Positions 57,190 through 64,000 of a stretch of DNA of 64,000 nt are shown here, piece by piece. Source of the stretch: Rhyzopertha dominica (taxonomy: Eukaryota > Arthropoda > Insecta > Coleoptera > Bostrichidae); the NCBI GenBank assembly GCA_025024175.1, contig QCXZ01000064.1, positions 60,285,325-60,349,324 on the forward strand, read 5' to 3'. The position numbers and the translations under genes are program-made. The first letter of the stretch is position 1, and every line of letters starts with the position of its first letter. The notes beneath the pieces are model-generated. The model saw nothing but the letters and a program-made list of their open reading frames with translations, did not search any database and was not told the origin of the DNA.

Positions 57190-57865
57190 TAAAGTTACTG
57201 ATTTTAAAACTTTTTGAAGAACAGGGGCAAATACATCTTTGATAATGTTTGTAATTGTTTTTGGTATTAAAGCTTTATACTTTGTACATCTTATTTTGCT
57301 TCGTTCAATTTTGCCATAATTTTCATCGTGTGCATTGTGACACGGTGCATTGTCAGCCTTCAATCGATCCAAAGGTGCACAGTAATAGTCGCTGTTGATG
57401 GTGGTTCCTTTTTGGAGATAGTCGATGAATATTATTCCGTTCGCATCCCAAAATACAGACGCCATCACCTTACCGGCCGACTGTTGCGTCTTCGCTCGTT
57501 TTGGATTCGGTTCGTCGACTGCTGTCCACTCAGCTGCCTGTCTTTTGGATTATGGTGTGTAATAGTGAAGCCAAGTTTCATCCATTATCACATATCGACG
57601 ATAGAATTCCATTTTATTGCGGCTTAACAGCGCCACACACTCCTCTGAAGCATCAATTCGTTGTTGCTTTTGATCGAGTGTGAGCTCACGCGGCACCTAC
57701 TTTGCACAGAGCTTTCGCATGCCCAAATGTTCGTGTAAAATGGTAAAAACACTACCATCTGATATCTCTACAATGTCAGGTAGCTCGTCCATCTTCAATT
57801 TGCGATCGTTCATAACCAGTTTGTCTCGATGGAGCAGAGTTCGGATAATACTTATCAAGGCATTG
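57190..57865 (-). mobile_element. mariner transposase relic, minus strand
   Basis: Minus-strand mariner (DD34D-type) relic. From 57860 downward: VMNDRKLKMDELPDIVEISD, VFTILHEHLGMRKLCAK-stop-VPREL, YVIMDETWLHYYTP (first Asp), SKRQAAEWTAVDEPNPKRAK, QQSAGKVMASVFWDANGIIF and IDYLQKGTTINSDYYCAPLD. RLKA is then joined to DNAPCHNAH (second Asp), with about 20 residues deleted. The third Asp region is not recognisable. Two stops and the deletion make it inactive, although long stretches still read cleanly. The N-terminal tip and TIRs are missing. Confidence 0.85.
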
Positions 57866-58285
57866 CTATCAAATTTATACACGTATCGTTTGAAGGTTAG
57901 TGCTAAATAAAAATCACATGGGAGAAATTCTAGTAACGCCATCTATGTGTCATCCATGGATTTTTTTGAATGGACTAATAGTTTACTTGAAATAGTTATG
58001 TTAGCTATGAAATTTAAGGCATCCATGGAAGACGGAACGCGGACTTCAGTATTATATTGGAAGACAGATTTCTCTTGCTAAGGATTAAACTGTCATGAAT
58101 AGAAATGTGTATGTATGTATGTATGTATGTGTTTCAGATGTATTTAGTTTTCTGAAATCAATTTCTAACACTTCTGCAGATGAAGATACTGTCTCTGAAC
58201 ATTTGTGTGCAAATCTTCCATTATATCATAGTACCAGATCCACAATACTTCAAAATTGATAGAAATGGTGCACGTTTAAAATCTT
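57866..58285. other. unassigned, with a (TATG)n microsatellite
   Basis: A TATG repeat of about six units lies at 58108-58131. Otherwise nothing recognised. Confidence 0.4.
58108..58131. repeat. (TATG)n microsatellite
   Basis: About five to six uninterrupted TATG units. Confidence 0.9.
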
Positions 58286-58289
58286 GTAA

Positions 58290-58855
58290 GGAGCCTGAAG
58301 TGTAACCGTTGCTTGAGAGGCGTAAACCACGAATAAACCCGCGTGAATATATTACAGAGCGCGTAAACAATGCAATTAAGCTCGCTAGACGCCGCAAGAA
58401 AGCCGATCACACATCTCGCCGCATCTAATCAACTTGCTCGATATTAAATTCATGGCACATCACTCCGTCGCAGCCCCAAAATCCACCCGCACCGTCTGAA
58501 AAGCTCGAACTGCATGCGTGGCATCCTGCAGTCATTTCTGGCTGTCACGCTCACTTCATTAGTGCTGCGAAAGTTTGGCCCAACTACCTCCGAACAAGTC
58601 GACTGGAACACCACCCCGGCNCCGACATGATAGCCTACTAACGTTACATGTTTCAAAATTAACTCCGGCGCTTGTGATTATCTTGCTGCGAATTAAACAG
58701 CGAAGCTGAACTAACGAGAGAATTCAGTTATCTGGGTATATCCAGCCGTATCGGGTTTTGTTTTCTGTGTTTGGTCTCGCAACGCCGGCGAGCACAGCGT
58801 GTTTTTGAATCCGGGCCATCGTTAAGCCCGGTCGGTTGGATATACGCAGCTTAGG
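58290..58855. other. GC-rich island, no TE signature
   Basis: About 560 bp, CpG-rich, with words such as TAAACAATGCAATTAAGC and GCGCGTAAAC. The minus open frame 58656-58450 has no motif. Candidate conserved non-coding segment. Confidence 0.4.
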
Positions 58856-59858
58856 GGATGATTCCTAATAACGGGGTAATGAAATTGATTAGCTAGTATC
58901 CACATTTTTAAGTATCTTGATACAGTTACTCGTTGCTTTTGATAATAGACAGCGTTTTACAAAAAAGTCGCTTGACTTTGAATGAGTATCGAGGTAAGCT
59001 AGCTTGGGGGGGGGGGGGGCTAAGAGGCTCAAGCCTCCTTCAAAGGCATTTGGTTCTTCTAAATTTCAAATTAGATTGCAACGCTACATACAGTATACAC
59101 TTACCCTTACTCGATCCATTAATTAGGTATAGCATTTTCTACAAGAAGGTGTTTACATATTGAGTTTGTAACATCTCCCCCCAAACAGCAGCCATCTTGA
59201 TTTATTTGGTCAGCGGCTTTCTATGCAGCTCGCATGAATTGATGAAAAACACCATTCTCCCGTATTCTTGTAAGCGTCAGGATATCAGCAGAAGCATTCG
59301 CCTATAACAACAAAAATTAAAGTAAATTTTATTGATTGAAACACTATACAGCACTCAAAAAAGCTAAATCACTCACTTGTGTGCCGATCCATACTCTGTT
59401 TTGGTCGTGTGCAAAATCGATACACCCATGACTGAAAGTCTTAGTTTCTTCATTATACTGTAATATACTATTCCATATAAACAAAAATTTGGTTAGAAAT
59501 TCTCGCCACATTATCATGCGTGGAATGCAGGTTGAAAAGTAGTAGCCTACAACGTGTAAAAGTTATTGAAGAATATGCAAGAGGCCATCCGAGGAGATTG
59601 GCAATGCACTTAATAAGCAACATAAAATTTTATATACCTTTTTAGTATTTCATGGTTTATAGTGACAAAGCCTTCCCTCAGTTCGGTCAATCACCTACCG
59701 TACCGAAATCCTGGATCCTCCACTGCAAACCGCCGGAACCAAAATTGGCCTGGGTATAGGTTAGATGTGTTATACCTACTAATACCAATGTAACATAAAT
59801 ATCACTGTTTATTTGGATATAAGTACCTATGCATTGTTTAGCGTTAATTATTTACATC
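58856..59858. other. unassigned, with a 14-base G run
   Basis: Homopolymer G at 59006-59019. No coding or transposon motif recognised in the rest. Confidence 0.3.
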
Positions 59859-59860
59859 TA

Positions 59861-61335
59861 TACTCACCGGCAAAAAAGAGATCTATGCGCTTTTTGTGCC
59901 AAAAATGTGTTCTATTAGATAATCATTTGTTTTTAAGAAACATAATTAAATTTTATATTTCTGATGAAGATTACCTGCGTTTTTCATAAACTAAACACCA
60001 TCATGACCATACTGAATTTAATTAAACAACAGAGACAAACTGAACAAAAAAAATAACAGAACAACATGAGGAACATGGATGAAAGAAGAATCGAACAGAA
60101 CAAATTCAGATAACTAATATCGTGTATTGCCTCCTCGAGCTCGGATTACGACTTCTATTGTCTTCGCATCCCCTCAAGGAGGTTCCGAATGCTTCCCTGA
60201 TCAAGGTTTTCCCATTCTCGTGCTGCCAAATTTGCAGGGGCGGGAATTTGAGCTCTGATCTTTCTTCCAAGCATATTCTAGACGTGCTCTATCGGACTTA
60301 AGTTTGGGATTCTTGCTGGCCATATAATGCGTGGGATGCCCACCTCATCCAGGTAATCATTTACTATGCGTGCAACGTGAGGACGGGCGTTATTTTGCAT
60401 AAACCAAAAGTTATCGCCGCCAAATGGGGCAAAAGGAACAACATGGGGCTTCAAGATATCGCTAATGTACCTATCCGAATTCAGTCTGTTTCCATGAACC
60501 ACCACTAATTCCGTTGGAGCTCCAACACCAATACTTCCCCTCGTCATTATCGAGTCACCCCCATAACTAAGCCTTTGGAACGATATTGCATTGTGCAAAT
60601 CTTTCTCCATTCCTCAATGCCCCAGTTGCGGTGTTCTCTGGTGATGCGAAGTCGTTCAACTCGGTGACCCCTGGTTAATTCTGGACCGTTTGCTGGTCTT
60701 CTTGCACTTCATCCATACTCCTTCAACCTTCTCCTTACAGTTCTTTCACTTATAGCCATTCCTCTCACCTCCCCTAATTCCATTTCTGACCCCAATTGTA
60801 GTACTGTCCCTGTTACGCAACACTCTTAACGTCATAATGTGATCATCTTGGTGATTTGTACATCTTCTTCTGCCCGACCCAACTTTCCTTGTGTATACTA
60901 CTTTTCTTCGAATCGATTTAATGCTGAACACTACATCTTGAAACCCCCAACACTCTAGCCTCATAATACTGGGACTGCCCGTCTTGAATTAAAGCAATTG
61001 CACTCGCTGAGTTTGTTGCACTTAAATCCAATTTAGCAATGTTATTCGGCTGTTTGTGAGTATGACAGTAGATAATTGGACAAATGCCTAACAAATGCTT
61101 TCTATCTAGAGGTCGATGTAGAGGTGCCTTGACGTTTAGAAGGAGGTATACAGTTAAAACGACGCGGTTTAAAAAAAATAAAAGGAAACGAGTCTAAACA
61201 CGATTTCTGCTTATTTTTTTACTTTCTTTGTCAAACAGTTTCATACATTAAGAACAAATAGTGACACGATGCGTTTCCAACAGAAACAAATATAAAAAAA
61301 TACGCCTGGATCGTTTTTTTGTGCAACAGAGTGTA
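59861..61335 (-). mobile_element. Tc1-like DNA transposon, minus strand
   Basis: Inferred element of about 1.47 kb. The left end begins TACTCACCGGCAAAAAAGAG after TA. The complement of the right end reads TACACTCTGTTGCACAAAAA. The two share ACTC...GCA(C)AAAAA and then GATC...GCG...TTTTT at similar spacing, as expected of diverged Tc1 TIRs. A transposase gene of the right type and orientation lies between. Exact ends are uncertain by a few bases. Confidence 0.65.
60114..61015 (-). pseudogene. Tc1 transposase, catalytic Asp mutated, frameshifted
   Basis: Minus-strand Tc1 (DD34E) transposase. The N-terminal helix-turn-helix reads SAIALIQDGQSQYYEARVLG, VSRCSVQH then a stop. In another frame come VVYTRKVGSGRRRCTNHQDD and IMTLRVLRNRDSTTIGV. 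The catalytic domain is frame 60610-60278: ISFQRLSYGGDSIMTRGSIG, TELVVVHGNRLNSDRYISDI, LKPHVVPFAPFGGDNFWF, MQNNARPHVARIVNDYLDEV and PNLSPIEHV. It ends GGNTRY-stop at 60114. The usual MQDNARPH is MQNNARPH (codon 60392-60394), so the second catalytic Asp is Asn. The Glu of PIEH is intact. The segment with the first Asp (SDESRF) is lost in a decayed region near 60610-60740. Confidence 0.85.
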
Positions 61336-62234
61336 TTTTGACTAAAATCGTAAAATCTCATTAAATTACTACAAAAAATGGAATATTAGCAAAATTAGCA
61401 AAAATAAACCTAACAATGTATACATTTCTTAATCAGAAAACAGGTCTTTTCAAACTTAGCGAAGCTAACTGTCGCTTTCATCGTAGAAGACGCAAGTTTG
61501 CGCTATATCTAAAAAAATATGACGCCAGCGGATTCACAATAAAAATATCTATAAAAATGTCTTTACAGTTAGTTTTTGTATCTATATACCCAAGAAAGAT
61601 ATTGAGAACTGCAGAAATGTTATTTTATTCAAAAGCTTTCTATATTTTTAAAACAAAAGACGATACAAAAATACCAATGGTACAGCTCAACTCACAACAA
61701 AAAAGTGAGAGAGTAGTGTCGAAACCACAACGCTCTTGCACTAATAGATACTGTGATACCCTACAACTACAACGAAAATGAAGCACCCTGTGGCCATGCA
61801 TCATAAAAGTAATTATTGCAATTGATTATTTATTCAGAACTGTTGATGTATTTTCGTGCAAACTATGACACGGTTTAAACGTTTTGGTGTTATTGGCAAA
61901 ATAGTAATTATTTTTTATTTCTTTATCGAGTTGTTAGCAATATTAACATTCCGTCATGCCATTACACTGACTATTTCTGGGAAAGGTAGTGATTAATATA
62001 AAAGTAAGCTGTGGTTCTCCATTACTAACCAATACTGCAGTATTATATATTAAGAGCGCTCTCAAAAATTAATTTGATCCTAAATTTAAATAAATAACTT
62101 TTTGCCATTTGCCCAACGGCGCTTCACAATTACTTGCTTTAATTCCAATAATTCTATGAAGGTGGATGCTTCTAGCATCCATGATATCAGATAATATGTT
62201 TTCTGGAAAAAAACGCTGTCACTCTCAAGCCCGG
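61336..62234. other. unassigned AT-rich sequence
   Basis: Open frame 61416-61781 is lysine-rich and unrecognised. Nothing else supported. Confidence 0.25.
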
Positions 62235-62955
62235 GCAAAGAATTATTAATCTGACGTTTCGACTACAGCTGTAATCTTCGTCAAGGCATACAACCACAAC
62301 AAAAATGTTGAAAGTAAATGAATAAAACAAAGTGCTAACCTGATAAAATCTAAACCGATCGAGGAAGAACTACAAATTAACAAACAACCCATAATTTTTG
62401 CTATCCCTGGTAAAGTTCTTTCAAATGTATCCGCACTTTTGACGTATCTAACACTCCACAAATAATTTTGTGAGCACTATTACTTTAAATTTAGTAGAAC
62501 ATAAAATTTTATCTAAATTATTACATATGCTACCAGGAACTAAAGTGTCATGCTTTTTAAGTAAGTTTCTGAAAGGCTTTGTACAAAAGGCAAACTCAAC
62601 CTTAGTTTACTTTATGGTGATGCAAATTTACTTGATTTGGACTTTTATTAAAGATTGATTCTTATTGTTATAACCATTTCTTACTAGCTCTAGTTTGAGG
62701 CGATATATTTTCCATTCTATGAAAATTTGGTCTGAAATTCTTTGAGCTGTAACAAATAACGTTTTCATAAGACTATCCAATTGAGGGAGGGTGGTAAGAT
62801 GTGGCATGTAAATATCTATGTGTTTTCCATACGCTAATAAAAACTGTAGAACTTAAAAATGAATTTATTGCGCATCCGGACTTTTGTTCACAAAAATTAC
62901 CGTTCTATAGGATATATAAGATTTTAAACGGTACTCAAATAGTTTGACTATGTAT
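62235..62955 (-). mobile_element. Penelope-like element, family A copy 3 (3' part)
   Basis: A third minus-strand copy of the family at 22.4-24.1 kb. Shared DNA blocks in the same order include 'aaaattttatctaaattatta', 'ggcaaactca', 'ataaccatttct', 'aacaaataacgt' and 'gatgtggcatgtaaatatct'. Only the endonuclease/3' half and a short RT piece remain. It ends at the left with the best-preserved family A hammerhead (62251-62285). Coding capacity is gone. Confidence 0.75.
62251..62285 (-). ncRNA. hammerhead ribozyme of Penelope-like copy 3, near-canonical
   Basis: Minus strand: core TTGACGA (first base should be C), then A and stem II GATTAC / GTAGTC around AGCT, with all eight pairs possible in the palindromic stem, then GAAA and the minimal stem III CGUC with cleavage expected after the C at 62253. 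Stem I pairing on either side is poor. The layout matches hammerheads known at Penelope-like termini. The changed first core base probably weakens or abolishes cleavage. Confidence 0.65.
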
Positions 62956-63330
62956 CACTTAAGAGATCTTTATTAAATGTGTAAATTTGTAGCACCAGTA
63001 AAGTCAGAGAATGACTTGATGAAGCTATTGGTTTTTTCAAACCCTTCGAACCTTAAGGCAGATAAAGACTTAGCCACAATAATTTTAGACGTGACAGACT
63101 ATAAGACTAAAGTTAGCGAACTATTAGACGATGAAAGATACTGTTCTCCTGTAGTGTGCTGGGAAAATTCAGACGCTTTTCCTTTCCCAATTTCATTATG
63201 GTCCATGAGAAGTCAGCAACTATGTACTCTCTTCAAATACAGTAGCTGATGCACCTGGTGGAAATAGTCTTTATTTTCTGAATCCCCAAAGGTGCCGCAA
63301 CATCCGATGAACACGTCCCTTTGCCTGCGC
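62956..63330. other. unassigned
   Basis: The plus open frame 62977-63249 (MCKFVAPVKSENDLMKLL...) has protein-like composition but no recognised motif. Confidence 0.25.
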
Positions 63331-63800
63331 CACAATGTTTTGAATCTATCGCCATAACGACGATGCTTTATTGCAGCAAAGCTTCATCCCCATTTTATAT
63401 CTATCTCGCCGAACATAAATTGCACCGGCCCATTCTAAGCCCGCGAAACAAATTGCACTTCGAAGACTCGAGAAATTACGCTAAAAATGCGCCTTCTTGC
63501 GCCCGGGGAGTCGTCGCTTCTAAATTTTCCGCTGCAAAATAACTGCGCTCTTCCAGCTTGATGTCGTCATTAGATGGCATAAAAGGCGGCTGGGGAAAAC
63601 AACTCGACAGCAGCGACGGTCTTGAGCATCGCGGTGAGCGAATGCACTCGAAATACAGATGCCGTTGATCGTCCTGCTCGATTGGGAATATCAAGCGGGT
63701 TGTGCAGGAGACATGGTCTATTATTCAAGGAATGCTGTTGGATCCGTGTACATCTCAACGGTAATTTCGGGTGTTTTCTCCGGGTTCTGTTTTGCATAGC
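63330..63800. other. GC-rich island, no TE signature
   Basis: About 470 bp with CpG. Overlapping open frames occur on both strands without motif. Candidate conserved non-coding segment of the dpr intron. Confidence 0.4.
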
Positions 63801-64000
63801 CTACTGATTTTCAGCGGGCAAAAGATCGTCCTTATCTCTGTATTTATACAAGGTGGTTACCCATAATAGAAATCAAAATCAGCAGTGGATGACTTAATTA
63901 TTACTGGCATTAAGAAGTTGGGAGTGAATGAAATAGGGAAGGATTTAATTAAATTAAAGAGATTATCATTATTATTACAAGAAGAAAGACCAAGATGTGG
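63801..64000. other. unassigned, open frame running off the end
   Basis: A plus-strand frame (AVDDLIITGIKKLGVNEIGK and on) stays open for about 40 codons to the window edge. Too short to classify. Confidence 0.2.

Overview
This is animal, almost certainly insect, genomic DNA. The one confidently recognised host gene is a member of the arthropod dpr family of neuronal immunoglobulin-domain cell-surface proteins. Two + strand exons (29419-29546 and 47791-47959) encode the two halves of its second Ig domain and are separated by an 18,244-bp intron. Earlier exons (signal peptide, first Ig domain) and later ones (C-terminal tail) were not found. The whole window therefore reads as intronic sequence of a long, AT-rich, transposon-filled gene in a large genome. 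The insect order cannot be fixed from sequence alone.

Most recognisable sequence is mobile-element debris. DNA transposons: an open mariner frame cut by the left window edge (1-809), a pogo/Tigger-type element with both TIRs (2429-4277), a Tc1/mariner-superfamily element with about 340-bp inverted repeats (5309-7527), a Tc1 element (about 59861-61335), and fragments near 13.7, 20.5, 21.1, 37.4, 39.1 and 57.2 kb. Non-LTR retrotransposons: about a dozen 5'-truncated fragments of RTE and CR1/L2/Jockey-like type. Penelope-like elements: three minus-strand copies of one family (22.4-24.1, 35.0-36.2, 62.2-63.0 kb) and one plus-strand copy of another (50.6-52.1 kb). A solo LTR (10341-10756) sits inside a LINE. 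Two further TIR-bounded blocks (32199-33885 and about 40988-43334) have no recognised transposase.

The most interesting non-coding signal is a plus-strand type I hammerhead ribozyme at 18388-18445, with all core positions conserved, a perfect stem II and a minimal stem III. Related but more damaged hammerheads lie at the ends of the Penelope-like copies. Other notable structures are a cluster of hairpins inside a LINE (28275-28604), a 101-bp tandem repeat built from two half-units (49732-50225), and a 24-nt motif present three times.

Between the transposons lie GC-richer islands of 200-600 bp (8.2, 11.5, 15.2, 18.7, 24.2, 27.1, 34.2, 36.9, 40.7, 44.0, 45.7, 53.5, 58.5, 63.5 kb) with no TE signature or convincing coding potential. 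They are candidates for the ancestral, possibly regulatory, part of the dpr introns. No tRNA, rRNA or CRISPR array was seen.
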